The notes below the pieces were generated by a model. The model did no database searches. It was not told where the DNA came from and saw nothing but the letters and a program-made list of their open reading frames with translations. The position numbers and the translations under genes were made by a program. Shown piece by piece: positions 22,127 through 46,493 of a stretch of DNA of 64,000 nucleotides. How positions within the stretch are numbered: the stretch's first letter is position 1; every line of letters begins with the position of its first letter. Source of the DNA: Eledone cirrhosa (lineage: Eukaryota; Mollusca; Cephalopoda; Octopoda; Eledonidae); NCBI GenBank assembly GCA_964016885.1, contig OZ024742.1, forward strand, positions 12,250,681 through 12,314,680, given 5' to 3'.

Positions 22127-23035
22127 TGCTACTGTGCGTCTGTATACATATATGTATGTACGTATACATACATACTTACATTTAAGTAAGTGCCATACTG
22201 AGAGTGAGAAATGAAATTACGTTTTCATTTTTTTTCAACTTATCGTTTTCGGTATGCCTGACCGATTTAACTCACTCAATATGCAAATTAGGCTGTTCAG
22301 CCGTTAATTTTCATAAGGAAAGTATAAACTTTCGAACGTTCAACTATCTGGCAGATTGGTAAACGGTGCTGATGATGGCTAACAAGCTTGAAACTAGTGC
22401 ATCGCTCCTGTGTCAGTGTTGAACAAAAGGGTGACGTGGTTGCCTTAACACCGTATGGCATAGATTCAGGCTGTTCAGTTTGTTGACAAACGAACAAAGC
22501 GGTGTTATAATAAGCGTCCGCTAAACTGATGCGTGCATATATGTATGTGTACCTGTATGTATATATATGTATATATATATATATATATATGCATGCTACT
22601 GTGCGTCTATATACATATATGTATGTACGTATACATACATACTTACATTTAAGTAAGTGCCAAACTAAGAGTGAGAAATGAAATTTCGTTTTCATTTTTT
22701 TTAAACTTATCGTTTTCGGTATGCCTGACCGATTTAACTCACTGAATATGCAAATTAGGCTGCTCAGCCGTTAATTTTCATAAGGAAAGTATATACTTTC
22801 GAACGTTCAACTATCTGGCAGATGGGTAAACTTTGCTGATGATGGCTAACAAGCTTGAAACTAGTGCATCGTTCCTGTGGCAGTGTTGAATAAAAGGGTG
22901 ACGTGGTTGCCTTAACACCTATGGCATAGATTCAGGCTGTTCAGTTTGTTGACAAACGAACAAAGCGGCGTTATAATAAGCGTCCGCTAAACTGATGCGT
23001 GCATATATGTATGTGTACCTGTATGTATATATATG

Positions 23036-23066
<31 letters not shown>

Positions 23067-23511
23067 GCATTCTACTGTGCGTCTGTATACATATATGTAT
23101 GTACGTATACATACATTCTTACATTTAAGTAAGTGCCATACTAAGAGTGAGAAATGAAATTTCGTTTTCATTTTTTTCAGCTTATCGTTATCGGTATGGT
23201 AAACCGATTTAACTCACTCAATATGCAAATTAGGCTGCTCAGCCGTTAATTTTCATAAGGAAAGTATATACTTTCGAACGTTCAACTATCTGGCAGATGG
23301 GTAAACGATGCTGATGATGGCTAACAAGCTTGAAACTAGTGCATCGTTCCTGTGGCAGTGTTGAATAAAAGGGTGACGTGGTTGCCTTAACACCGTATGG
23401 CATAGATTCAGGCTGTTCAGTTTGTTGACAAACGAACAAAGCGGCGTTATAATAAGCGTCCGCTAAACTGATGCGTGCATATATGTATGTGTACCTGTAT
23501 GTTTATATATG

Positions 23512-23579
<68 letters not shown>

Positions 23580-24016
23580 TTCTACTGTGCGTCTGTATAC
23601 ATATATGTATGTACGTATACATACATACTTACATTTAAGTAGTGGCCATACTAAGAGTGAGAAATGAAATTACGTTTTCATTTTTTTTCAACTTATCGTT
23701 TTCGGTATGCCTGACCGATTTAACTCACTCAATATGCAAATTAGGCTGCTCAGCCGTTAATTTTCATAAGGAAAGTATATATTTTCGAACGTTCAACTAT
23801 CTGGCAGATGGGTAAACGGTGCTGATGATGGCTAACAAGCTTGACACTACTGCATCGTTCCTGTGTCAGTGTTGAACAAAAGGGTGACATGGTTGCCTTA
23901 ACACCGTATGGCATAGATTCAGGCTGTTCAATTTGTTGACAAACGAACAAAGCGGCGTTATAATAAGCGTCCGCTAAACTGATGCGTGCATATATGTATG
24001 TGTACCTGTATGTATA

Positions 24017-24084
<68 letters not shown>

Positions 24085-24520
24085 TGCTACTGTGCGTCTG
24101 TATACATATATGTATGTACGTATACATACATACTTACATTTAAGTAAGTGCCATACTAAGAGTGAGAAATGAAATTTCGTTTTCATTTTTTTCAACTTAT
24201 CGTTTTTCGGTATGCTTGACCGATTTAACTCACTCAATATGCAAATTAGGCTGCTCAGCCGTTAATTTTCATAAGGAAAGTATATACTTTCGAGCGTTCA
24301 ACTATCTGGCAGATGGGTAAACGGTGCTGATGATGGCTAACAAGCTTGACACTACTGAATCGTTCCTGTGTCAGTGTTGAACAAAAGGGTGACGGGTTGC
24401 CTTAACACCGTATGGCATAGATTCAGGCTGTTCAGTTTGTTGACAAACGAACAAAGCGGCGTTATAATAAGCGTCCGCTAAACTGATGCGTGCATATATG
24501 TATGTGAACCTGTATGTATA

Positions 24521-24578
<58 letters not shown>

Positions 24579-25014
24579 TGCTACTGTGCGTCTGTACACA
24601 TATATGTATGTACGTATACATACATACTTACATTAAAGTAATGGCCATACTAAGAGTTAGAAATGAAATTACGTTTTAGTTTTTTTTAACTTATCGTTTT
24701 CGGTATGCCTGACCGATTTAACTCACTCAATATGCAAATTAGGATGCTCAGCCGTTAATTTTCATAAGGAAAGTATATACTTTCGAACGTTCAACTATCT
24801 GGCAGATGGGTAAACGGTGCTGATAATGGCTAACAAGCTTGAAACTAGTGCATCGTTCCTGTGTCAGTGTTGAACAAAAGGGTGACGGGGTTGCCTTAAC
24901 ACCGTATGGCATAGATTCAGGCTGTTCAGTTTCTTGACAAACGAACAAAGCGGCGTTATAATAAGCGTCCGCTAAACTGATGCGTGCATATATGTATGTG
25001 TACCTGTATGTATG

Positions 25015-25080
<66 letters not shown>

Positions 25081-25524
25081 ATATGCATGCTACTGTGCGT
25101 CTGTATACATATATGTATGTACGTATACATACATACTTACATTTAAGTAATGGCCATACTAAGAGTGAGAAATGAAATTACGTTTTCATTTTTTTTCAAT
25201 TTATCGTTTTCGGTATGCCTGACCGATTTAATTCACTCAATATGCAAATTAGGCTGCTCAGCCGTTAATTTTCATAAGGAAAGTATATACTTTCGAACGT
25301 TCAACTATCTGGCAGATGGGTAACCGGTGCTGATGATGGCTAACAAGCTTGAAACTAGTGCATCGTTTCTGTGTCAGTGTTGAACAAAAGGGTGACGTGG
25401 TTGCCTTAACACCGTATGGCATAGATTCAGGCTGTTCAGTTTGTTGACAAACGAACAAAGCGGCGTTATAATAGGCGTCCGCTAAACTGATGCGTGCATA
25501 TATGTATGTGTACCTGTATGTATA

Positions 25525-25596
<72 letters not shown>

Positions 25597-26033
25597 TTCT
25601 ACTGTGCGTCTGTATACATATATGTATGTACGTATACTTACATACTTACATTTAAGTAAGTGCCATACTAAGAGTGAGAAATGAAATTTCGTTTTCATTT
25701 TTTTTCAATTTATCGTTTTCGGAATGCCTGACCGATTTAACTCACTCAATATGCAAATTAGGCTGCTCAGCCGTTAATTTTCATAAGGAAAGTATATATT
25801 TTCGAACGTTCAACTATCTGGCAGATGGGTAAACGGTGCTGATGATGGCTAACAAGCTTGACACTAGTGCATCGTTCCTGTGTCAGTGTTGAATAAAAGG
25901 GTGACGTGGCTGCCTTAACACCGTATGGCATAGATTCAGGCTGTTCAGTTTGTTGACAAACGAACAAAGCGGCGTTATAATATGCGTCCGCTAAACTGAT
26001 GCGTGCATATATGTATGTGTACCTGTATGTATA

Positions 26034-26117
<84 letters not shown>

Positions 26118-26571
26118 TGCTACTGTGCGTCTGTATACATATATGTATGTACGTATACATACATAATTACATTTAAGTAAGTGCCATACTAAGAGTGAGA
26201 AATGAAATTTCGTTTTCATTTTTTCAACTTATCGTTTTTCGGTATGCCTGACCGATTTAACTCACTCAATTTTCAAATTAGGCTGCTCAGCCGTTAATTT
26301 TCATAAGGAAAGTATATACTTTCGAGCGTTCAACTATCTGGCAGATGGGTAAACGGTGCTGATGATGGCTAACAAGCTTGAATCTAGTGCATCGTTCCTG
26401 TGTCAGTGTTGAACAAAAGGGTGACGGGGTTGCCTTAACACCGTATGGCATAGATTCAGGCTTTTCAGTTTGATGACAAACGAACAAAGCGGCGTTATAA
26501 TAAGAGTCCGCTAAACTGATGCGTGCATATATGTATGTGTACCTGTATGTATGTATATGTATATATATATA

Positions 26572-26683
<112 letters not shown>

Positions 26684-26852
26684 TGCTACAGTGCGTCTGT
26701 ATACATATATGTATGTACGTATACATACGTACTTACATTTAAGTAAGTGCCATACTAAGAGTGAGAAATGAGATTTCGTTTTCATTATTTTCAGCTTATC
26801 GTTTTCGGTATGCCTGACCGATTTAACTCACTGAATATGAAAATTAAGCTGC

Positions 26853-27119
26853 TCAGCCGTTAATTTTCATGAGGAAAGTATATACTTTCGAACGTTCAAC
26901 TATCTGGCAGATGGGTAAACGGTGCTGATGATGGCTAACAAGCTTGAAACTAGTGCTTCGTTCCTGTGTCAGTGTTGAACAAAAGGGTCACGTGGTTGCC
27001 TTAACACCGTATGGCATAGATTCAGGCTGTTCAATTTGTTGACAAACGAACAAAGCAGCGTTATAATAAGCGTCCGCTAAACTGATGCGTGCATATATGT
27101 ATGTGTACCTGTATGTATA

Positions 27120-27185
<66 letters not shown>

Positions 27186-27620
27186 TGCTACTGTGCGTCT
27201 GTATACATATATGTATGTACGTATACATATATACTTACATTTAAGTAATGGCCATACTAAGAGTTAGAAATGAAACTACGTTTTAGTTTTTTTTAACTTA
27301 TCGTTTTCGGTATGCCTGACGATTTAACTCACTCAATATCCAAATTAGGATGCTCAGCCGTTAATTTTCATAAGGAAAGTATATACTTTCGAACGTTCAA
27401 CTATCTGGCAGATGGGTAAACGGTGCTGATGATGGCTAACAAGCTTGAAACTAGTGCATCGTTCCTGTGTCAGTGTTGAACAAAAGGGTGACGGGGTTGC
27501 CTTAACACCGTATGGCATAGATTCAGGCTGTTCAGTTTCTTGACAAACGAACAAAGCGGCGTTATAATAAGCGTCCGCTAAACTGATGCGTGCATATATG
27601 TATGTGTACCTGTATGTATG

Positions 27621-27696
<76 letters not shown>

Positions 27697-28121
27697 TTCT
27701 AATGTGCGTCTGTATACATATATGTATGTACGTATACATACATACTTACATTTAAGTAAGTGCCATACTAAGAGTGAGAAATGAAATTTCGTTTTCATTT
27801 TTTCAACTTATCGTTTTTCGGTATGCCTGACCGATTTAACTCACTCAATATTCAAATTAGGCTGCTCAGCCGTTAATTTTCATAAGGAAAGTATATACTT
27901 TCGAGCGTTCAACTATCTGGCAGATGGGTAAACGGTACTGATGATGGCTAACAAGCTTGAAACTAGTGCATCGTTCCTGTGTCAGTGTTGAACAAAAGGG
28001 TGACGGGGTTGCCTTAACACCGTATGGCATAGATTCAGGCTGTTCAGTTTGTTGACAAACGAATAAAGCGGCGTTATAATAAGAGTCCGCTAAACTGATG
28101 CGTGCATATATGTATGTGTAC

Positions 28122-28192
<71 letters not shown>

Positions 28193-28636
28193 ATATGCAT
28201 GCTACTGTGCGTCTGTATACATATATGTATGTACGTATACATACATACTTACATTTAAGTAATGGCCATACTAAGAGTGAGAAATGAAATTACGTTTTCA
28301 TTTTTTTTCAATTTATCGTTTTCGGTATGCCTGACCGATTTAACTCACTCAATATGCAAATTAGGCTGCTCAGCCGTTAATTTTCATAAGGAAAGTATAT
28401 ACTTTCGAACGTTCAACTATCTGGCAGATGGGTAACCGGTGCTTATGATGGCTAACAAGCTTGAAACTAGTGCATCGTTTCTGTGTCAGTGTTGAACAAA
28501 AGGGTGACGTGGTTGCCTTAACACCGTATGGCATAGATTCAGGCTGTTCAGTTTGTTGACAAACGAACAAAGCGGCGTTATAATAGGCGTCCGCTAAACT
28601 GATGCGTGCATATATGTATGTGTACCTGTATGTATA

Positions 28637-28734
<98 letters not shown>

Positions 28735-29160
28735 TGCTACTGTGCGTCTGTATACATATATGTATGTACGTATACATACATACTTACATTTAAGTAATTG
28801 CCATACTAAGAGTGAGAAATGAAATTTCGTTTTCATTTTTTCAACTTATCGTTTTTCGGTATGCCTGACCGATTTAACTCACTCAATATTCAAATTAGGC
28901 TGCTCAGCCGTTAATTTTCATAAGGAAAGTATATACTTTCGAGCGTTCAACTATCTGGCAGATGGGTAAACGGTGCTGATGATGGCTAAAAAGCTTGAAA
29001 CTAGTGCATCGTTCCTGTGTCAGTGTTGAAGAAAAGGGTGACGGGGTTGCCTCAACACCGTATGGCATAGATTCAGGCTGTTCAGTTTGTTGACAAACGA
29101 ACAAAGCGGCGTTATAATAAGCGTCCGCTAAACTGATGCGTGCATATATGTATGTGTACC
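26853..29160. repeat. satellite segment duplicated at 31011-33340 (left copy)
   Basis: Five consecutive unit anchors (26853, 27354, 27866, 28370, 28904) share diagnostic variants with 31011, 31531, 32055, 32561 and 33087, at an offset of about 4.16-4.19 kb. Confidence 0.85.
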
Positions 29161-29170
29161 TGTATGTATG

Positions 29171-29271
<101 letters not shown>

Positions 29272-29708
29272 GCATGCTACAGTGCGTCTGTATACATATA
29301 TGTATGTACGTATTCATACATACTTACATTTAAGTAAGTGCCATACTAAGAGTGAGAAATGAGATTTCGTTTTCATTTTTTTCAGCTTATCGTTTTCGGT
29401 ATGCCTGACCGATTTAACTCACTCAATATGCAAATTAGACTGCTCAGCCGTTAATTTTCATAAGGAAAGTATATACTTTCGAACATTCAACTATCTGGCA
29501 GATGAGTAAACGGTGCTGATGATGGCTAACATGCTTGAAACTAGTGCATTGTTCCTGTGTCAATGTTGAACAAAAGGGTGACGTGGTTGCCTTAACACCG
29601 TATGGCATAGATTCAGGCTGCTCAGTTTGTTGACAAACGAACAAAGCGGCGTTATAATAAGCGTCCGCTAAACTGATGCGTGCATATATGTATGTGTACC
29701 TGTATGTA

Positions 29709-29798
<90 letters not shown>

Positions 29799-30230
29799 TG
29801 CTACTGTGCGTCTGTATACATATATGTATGTACGTATACATACATACTTACATTTAAGTAATTGCCATACTAAGAGTTAGAAATGAAATTTCGTTTTCAT
29901 TTTTTTCAACTTATCGATTTCGGTATGCCTGACCGATTTAACTCACTCAATATGCAAATTAGGCTGCTCAGCCGTTAATTTTCATAAGGAAAGTATATAC
30001 TTTCCAACGTTCAACTATCTGGCAGATGGGTTAACGGTGCTGATGATGGCTAACAAGCTTGAAACTAGTGCTTCGTTCCTGTGTCAGTGTTGAACAAAAG
30101 GCTGACGTGGTAGCCTTAACACCGTATGGCATAGATTCAGTCTGTTCAGTTTGTTGACAAACGAACAAAGCGGCGTTATAATAAGCGTCCGCTAAACTGA
30201 TGCGTGCATATATGTATGTGTACCTGTATG

Positions 30231-30336
<106 letters not shown>

Positions 30337-30773
30337 TGCTACTGTGCGTCTGTATACATATATGTATGTACGTATACATACATACTTACATTTAAGTAAT
30401 GGCCATACTAAGAGTGAGAAATGAAATTACGTTTTCATTTTTTTTCAATTTATCGTTTTCGGTATGCCTGACGGATTTAACTAACTCAATATGCAAATTA
30501 GGCTGCTCAGCCGTTAATTTTCATAAGGAAAGTATATACTTTCGAACGTTCAACTATCTGGCAGATGGGTAACCGGTGCTGATGATGGCTAACAAGCTTG
30601 AAACTAGTGCATCGTTTCTGTGTCATTGTTGAACAAAAGGGTGACGTGGCTGCCTTAACACCGTATGGCATAGATTCAGGCTGTTCAGTTTGCTGACAAA
30701 CGAACAAAGCGGCGTTATAATAGGCGTCCGCTAAACTGATGCGTGCATATATGTATGTGTACCTGTATGTATA

Positions 30774-30841
<68 letters not shown>

Positions 30842-31010
30842 TGCTACTGTGCGTCTGTATACATATATGTATGTACGTATACATACATACTTACATTTAA
30901 GTAAGTGCCATACTAAGAGTGAGAAATGAGATTTCGTTTTCATTATTTTCAGCTTATCGTTTTCGGTATGCCTGACCGATTTAACTCACTGAATATGAAA
31001 ATTAAGCTGC

Positions 31011-31277
31011 TCAGCCGTTAATTTTCATGAGGAAAGTATATACTTTCGAACGTTCAACTATCTGGCAGATGGGTAAACGGTGCTGATGATGGCTAACAAG
31101 CTTGAAACTAGTGCTTCGTTCCTGTGTCAGTGTTGAACGAAAGGGTCACGTGGTTGCCTTAACACCGTATGGCATAGATTCAGGCTGTTCAATTTGTTGA
31201 CAAACGAACAAAGCAGCGTTATAACAAGCGTCCGCTAAACTGATGCGTGCATATATGTATGTGTACCTGTATGTATA

Positions 31278-31361
<84 letters not shown>

Positions 31362-31797
31362 TGCTACTGTGCGTCTGTATACATATATGTATGTACGTAT
31401 ACATATATACTTACATTTAAGTAATGGCCATACTAAGAGTTAGAAATGAAACTACGTTTTAGTTTTTTTTAACTTATCGTTTTCGGTATGCCTGACCGAT
31501 TTAACTCACTCAATATCCAAATTAGGATGCTCAGCCGTTAATTTTCATAAGGAAAGTATATACTTTCGAACGTTCAACTATCTGGCAGATGGGTAAACGG
31601 TGCTGATGATGGCTAACAAGCTTGAAACTAGTGCATCGTTCCTGTGTCAGTGTTGAACAAAAGGGTGACGGGGTTGCCTTAACACCGTATGGCATAGATT
31701 CAGGCTGTTCAGTTTCTTGACAAACGAACAAAGCGGCGTTATAATAAGCGTCCGCTAAACTGATGCGTGCATATATGTATGTGTACCTGTATGTATG

Positions 31798-31885
<88 letters not shown>

Positions 31886-32313
31886 TTCTAATGTGCGTCT
31901 GTATACATATATGTATGTACGTATACATACATACTTACATTTAAGTAAGTGCCATACTAAGAGTGAGAAATGAAATTTCGTTTTCATTTTTTCAACTTAT
32001 CGTTTTTCGGTATGCCTGACCGATTTAACTCACTCAATATTCAAATTAGGCTGCTCAGCCGTTAATTTTCATAAGGAAAGTATATACTTTCGAGCGTTCA
32101 ACTATCTGGCAGATGGGTAAACGGTACTGATGATGGCTAACAAGCTTGAAACTAGTGCATCGTTCCTGTGTCAGTGTTGAACAAAAGGGTGACGTGGTTG
32201 CCTTAACACCGTATGGCATAGATTCAGGCTGTTCAGTTTGTTGACAAACGAATAAAGCGGCGTTATAATAAGAGTCCGCTAAACTGATGCGTGCATATAT
32301 GTATGTGTACCTG

Positions 32314-32383
<70 letters not shown>

Positions 32384-32827
32384 ATATGCATGCTACTGTG
32401 CGTCTGTATACATATATGTATGTACGTATACATACATACTTACATTTAAGTAATGGCCATACTAAGAGTGAGAAATGAAATTACGTTTTCATTTTTTTTC
32501 AATTTATCGTTTTCGGTATGCCTGACCGATTTAACTCACTCAATATGCAAATTAGGCTGCTCAGCCGTTAATTTTCATAAGGAAAGTATATACTTTCGAA
32601 CGTTCAACTATCTGGCAGATGGGTAACCGGTGCTTATGATGGCTAACAAGCTTGAAACTAGTGCATCGTTTCTGTGTCAGTGTTGAACAAAAGGGTGACG
32701 TGGTTGCCTTAACACCGTATGGCATAGATTCAGGCTGTTCAGTTTGTTGACAAACGAACAAAGCGGCGTTATAATAGGCGTCCGCTAAACTGATGCGTGC
32801 ATATATGTATGTGTACCTGTATGTATA

Positions 32828-32917
<90 letters not shown>

Positions 32918-33340
32918 TGCTACTGTGCGTCTGTATACATATATGTATGTACGTATACATACATACTTACATTTAAGTAATTGCCATACTAAGAGTGAGA
33001 AATGAAATTTCGTTTTCATTTTTTCAACTTATCGTTTTTCGGTATGCCTGACCGATTTAACTCACTCAATATTCAAATTAGGCTGCTCAGCCGTTAATTT
33101 TCATAAGGAAAGTATATACTTTCGAGCGTTCAACTATCTGGCAGATGGGTAAACGGTGCTGATGATGGCTAAAAAGCTTGAAACTAGTGCATCGTTCCTG
33201 TGTCAGTGTTGAAGAAAAGGGTGACGGGGTTGCCTCAACACCGTATGGCATAGATTCAGGCTGTTCAGTTTGTTGACAAACGAACAAAGCGGCGTTATAA
33301 TAAGCGTCCGCTAAACTGATGCGTGCATATATGTATGTGT
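31011..33340. repeat. satellite segment duplicated from 26853-29160 (right copy)
   Basis: Carries the same variants as the left copy ('tttcatgagg', 'gtgcttcgttcc', 'gggtcacgtgg' in its first unit). After about 33345 it stops matching 29160 and instead matches 30230 onward, skipping two units. Confidence 0.85.
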
Positions 33341-33349
33341 ACCTGTATG

Positions 33350-33459
<110 letters not shown>

Positions 33460-33896
33460 TGCTACTGTGCGTCTGTATACATATATGTATGTACGTATAC
33501 ATACATACTTACATTTAAGTAATGGCCATACTAAGAGTGAGAAATGAAATTACGTTTTCATTTTTTTTCAATTTATCGTTTTCGGTATGCCTGACGGATT
33601 TAACTAACTCAATATGCAAATTAGGCTGCTCAGCCGTTAATTTTCATAAGGAAAGTATATACTTTCGAACGTTCAACTATCTGGCAGATGGGTAACCGGT
33701 GCTGATGATGGCTAACAAGCTTGAAACTAGTGCATCGTTTCTGTGTCATTGTTGAACAAAAGGGTGACGTGGCTGCCTTAACACCGTATGGCATAGATTC
33801 AGGCTGTTCAGTTTGCTGACAAACGAACAAAGCGGCGTTATAATAGGCGTCCGCTAAACTGATGCGTGCATATATGTATGTGTACCTGTATGTATA

Positions 33897-33962
<66 letters not shown>

Positions 33963-34399
33963 TTCTACTGTGCGTCTGTATACATTTATGTATGTACGTA
34001 TACATACATACTTACATTTAAGTAAGTGCCATACTAAGAGTGAGAAATGAGATTTCGTTTTCATTTTTTTTCACCTTATCGTTTTCGGTATGCCTGACCG
34101 ATTTAACTCACTCAATATGCAAATTAGGCTGCTCAGCCGTTAATTTTCATAAGGAAAGTATATACTTTCGAACGTTCAACTATCTGGCAGATGGGTTAAC
34201 GGTGCTGATGATGTCTAACAAGCTTGAAACTAGTGCTTCGTTCCTGTGTCAGTGTTGAACAAAAGGGTGACGTGGTTGCCTTAACACCGTATGGCATAGA
34301 TTCAGGCTGTTCAGTTTGTTGACAAACGAACAAAGCGGCGTTATAATAAGCGTCCGCTAAACTGATGCGTGCATAGATGCATGTGTACCTGTATGTATA

Positions 34400-34509
<110 letters not shown>

Positions 34510-34946
34510 TGCTACTGTGCGTCTGTATACATATATGTATGTACGTATACATACATATTTACATTTAAGTAAGTGCCATACTAAGAGTGAGAAATGAAAT
34601 TTCGTTTTCATTTTTTTCAACTTATCGTTTTTCGGTATGCCTGACCGATTTAACTCACTCGATATGCAAATTAGGCTGCTCAGCCGTTAATTTTCATAAG
34701 GAAAGTATATACTTTCGAGCGTTCAACTATCTGGCAGATAGGTAAACGGTGCTGATGATGGCTAACAAGCTTGAAACTAGTGCATCGTTCCTGTGTCAGT
34801 GTTGAAGAAAAAGGGTGACGGGTCGCCTTAACACCGTAAGGCATAGATTCAGGCTGTTCAGTTTGTTGACAAACGAACAAAGCGGCGTTATAATAAGCGT
34901 CCGCTAAACTGATGCGTGCATATATGTATGTGTACTTGTATGTATA

Positions 34947-35018
<72 letters not shown>

Positions 35019-35453
35019 TGCTACTGTGCGTCTGTATACATATATGTATGTACGTATACATACATACTTACATATAAGTAAGTGCCATACTATGTGTGAG
35101 AAATGAAATTTCGTTTTCATTTTTTTAAACTTATCGTTTTCGGTATGCCTGACCGATTTAACTCATCAATATGAAAATCAGGCTGCTCAGCCGTTAATTT
35201 TCATGAGGAAAGTATATACTTTCGAACGTTCAACTATCTGGCAGATGGGTAAACGGTGCTGATGATGGCTAACAAGCTTGAAACTAGTGCATCGTTCCTG
35301 TGTCAGTGTTGAACAAAAGGGTGACGTGGTTGCCTTAACACCGTATGGCATAGATTCAGGCTGTTCAGTTTGTTGACAAACGAACAAAGCGGCGTTATAA
35401 TAAGCGTCCGCTAAACTGATGCGTGATTATATGTATGTGTACCTGTATGTATA

Positions 35454-35543
<90 letters not shown>

Positions 35544-35982
35544 CATGCTACTGTGCGTCTGTATACATCTATGTATGTACGTATACATACATACTTACAT
35601 TTAAGTAAGTGCCATACTAAGCGTGGGAAATGAAATTTCGTTTTCATTTTTTTTCAACTTATCGTTTTCGGTATGCCTGACCGATTTAACTCACTCAATA
35701 TGCAAATTAGGCTGCTCAGCCTTTAATTTTCATAAAGAAAGTATATACTTTCGAACGTTCAACTATCTGGCAGATGGGTAAACGGTGCTGATGATGGCTA
35801 ACAAGCTTGAAACTAGTGCATCGTTCCTGTGTCATTGTTGAACAAACGGGTGACGTGGTTGCCTTAACACCGTATGGCATAGATTCAGGCTGTTCAGTTT
35901 GTTGACAAACGAACAAAGCGGTGTTACAATAAGCGTCCGCTAAACTGATGCGTGCATATATGTATGTGTACCTGTATCTATA

Positions 35983-36069
<87 letters not shown>

Positions 36070-36509
36070 GCATTCTACTGTGCGTCTGTATACATATATG
36101 TATGTACGTATACATACATACTTACATTTAAGAAAATGCCATGCTAAGAGTGAGAAATGAAATTTCGTTTTTATTTTTTTTCAACTTATCGTTTTCGGTA
36201 TGCCTGACCGATTTAACTCACTCAATATGCAAATTAGGATGCTCAGCCGTTAATTTTCATAAAGAAAGTATATACTTTCGAACGTTCAACTATCTGGCAG
36301 ATGGGTAAACGGTGCTGATGATGGCTAACAAGCTTGAAACTAGTGCATCGTTCCTGTGTCAGTGTTGAACAAAAGGGTGACGTGGTTGCCTTAACACCGT
36401 ATGGCATAGATTCAGGGTGTTCAGTTTGTTGACAAACGAACAAAGCGGCGTTATAATAAGCGTCCGCTAAACTGATGCGTGCATATATGTATGTGTACCT
36501 GTATGTATA

Positions 36510-36577
<68 letters not shown>

Positions 36578-37014
36578 TGCTACTGTGCGTCTGTATACAT
36601 ATATGTATGTACGTATACATACATACTTACATTTAAGTAAGTGCCATACTAAGCGTGAGAAATGAAATTTCGTTTTCATTTTTTTTCAACTTATCGTTTT
36701 CGGTATGCCTGACCGATTTAACTCACTCAATATGCAAATTAGGCTGCTCAGCCTTTAATTTTCATAAGGAAAGTATATACTTTCGAACGTTCAACTATCT
36801 GGCAGATGGGTAAACGGTGCTGATGATGGCTAACAAGCTTGAAACTAGTGCATCGTTCCTGTGTCAGTGTTGAACAAAAGGGTGACGTGGTTGCCTTAAC
36901 ACCGTATGGCATAGATTCAGGCTGTTCAGTTTGTTGACAAACGAACAAAGCGGCGTTACAATAAGCGTCCGCTAAACTGATGCGTGCATATATGTATGTG
37001 TACCTGTATCTATA

Positions 37015-37086
<72 letters not shown>

Positions 37087-37523
37087 TTCTACTGTGCGTC
37101 TGTATACATATATGTATGTACGTATACATACATACTTACAGTTAAGAAAATGCCATGCTAAGAGTGAGAAATGAAATTTCGTTTTCATTTTTTTTCAACT
37201 TATCGTTTTCGGTATGCCTGACCGATTTAACTCACTCAATATGCAAATTAGGATGCTCAGCCGTTAATTTTCGTAAGGAAAGTATATACTTTCAAACGTT
37301 CAACTATCTGGCAGATGGGTAAACGGTGCTGATGATGGCTAACAAGCTTGAAACTAGTGCATCGTTCCTGTGTCAGTGTTGAACAAAAGGGTGACGTGGT
37401 TGCCTTAACACCGTATTGCATAGATTCAGGCTGTTCAGTTTGTTGACAAACGAACAAAGCGGCGTTATAATAAGCGTCCGCTAAACTGATGCGTGCATAT
37501 ATGCATGTGTACCTGTATGTATA

Positions 37524-37667
<144 letters not shown>

Positions 37668-38110
37668 TATGCATGCTACTGTGCGTCTGTATACATATAT
37701 GTATGTACGTATACATACATACTTACATTTAAGAAAATGCCATGCTAAGAGTGAGAAATGAAATTTCGTTTTCATTTTTTTTCAACTTATCGTTTTCGGT
37801 ATGCCTGACCGATTTAACTCACTCAATATGCAAATTAGGCTGCTCAGCCTTTAATTTTCATAAGGAAAGTATATACTTTCGAACGTTCAACTATCTGGCA
37901 GATGGGTAAACGGTGCTGATGATGGCTAACAAGCTTGAAACTAGTGCATCGTTCCTGTGTCAGTGTTGAACAAAAGGGTGACGTGGTTGCCTTAACACCG
38001 TATGGCATAGATTCAGGCTGTTCAGTTTGTTGACAAACGAACAAAGCGGCGTTACAATAAGCGTCCGCTAAACTGATGCGTGCATATATGTATGTGTACC
38101 TGTATCTATA

Positions 38111-38188
<78 letters not shown>

Positions 38189-38625
38189 TTCTACTGTGCG
38201 TCTGTATACATATATGTATGTACGTATACATACATACTTACATTTAAGAAAATGCCATGCTAAGAGTGAGAAATGAAATTTCGTTTTTATTTTTTTTCAA
38301 CTTATCGTTTTCGGTATGCCTGACCGATTTAACTCACTCAATATGCAAATTAGGATGCTCAGCCGTTAATTTTCATAAGGAAAGTATATACTTTCGAACG
38401 TTCAACTATCTGGCAGATGGGTAAACGGTGCTGATGATGGCTAACAAGCTTGAAACTAGTGCATCGTTCCTGTGTCAGTGTTGAACAAAAGGGTGACGTG
38501 GTTGCCTTAACACCGTATGGCATAGATTCAGGGTGTTCAGTTTGTTGACAAACGAACAAAGCGGCGTTATAATAAGCGTCCGCTAAACTGATGCGTGCAT
38601 ATATGTATGTGTACCTGTATGTATA

Positions 38626-38791
<166 letters not shown>

Positions 38792-39441
38792 TATGCATGC
38801 TACTGTGCGTCTGTATACATATATGTATGTACGTATACATACATACTTACATTTAAGTAATGGCCATACTAGGAGTTAGAAATGAAATTACGTTTTAATT
38901 TTTTTTAACTTATCGTTTTCTGTATGCCTGACCGATTTAACTCACTCAATATGCAAATTAGGCTGCTCAGCCGTTAATTTTCATAAGGAAAGTATATACT
39001 TTCGAACGTTCAACTATCTGGCAGATGGGTAAACGGTGCTGATGATGGCTAACAAGCTTGAAACTAGTGCATCGTTCCTGTGTCAGTGTTGAACAAAAGG
39101 GTGACGTGGTTGCCTTAACACCGTATGGCATAGATTCAGGCTGTTCAGTTTGTTGACAAACGAACAAAGCGGCGTTATAATAAGCGTCCGCTAAACTGAT
39201 GCGTGCATATATGTATGTGTACCTGTATGTATATATATGTATATATATATATATATATATATTTGCATGCTACTGTGCGTCTGTATACATATATGTATGT
39301 ACGTATACATACATACTTACATTTAAGTAAGTGACATACTAAGAGTGAGAAATGAAATTTCGTTTTCATTTTTCTTCAACTTATCGCTTTCGGTATGCCT
39401 GACCGATTTAACTCACTCAATATGCAAATTAGGCTGCTCGC

Positions 39442-46070
<6,629 letters not shown>

Positions 46071-46329
46071 TCAGCCGTTAATTTTCATAAGGAAAGTATA
46101 TACTTTCGAACGTTCAACTATCTGGCAGATGGGTAAACGGTGCTGATGATGGCTAACAAGCTTGAAACTAGTGCATCGTTCCTGTGGCAGTGTTGTATAA
46201 AAGGGTGACGTTGTTGCCTTAACACCGTATGGCATAGATTCAGGCTGTTCAGTTTGTTGACAAACGAACAATGAGGCGTTATAATAAGCGTCCGCTAAAC
46301 TGATGCGTGCATATATGTATGTGTACCTG

Positions 46330-46493
<164 letters not shown>
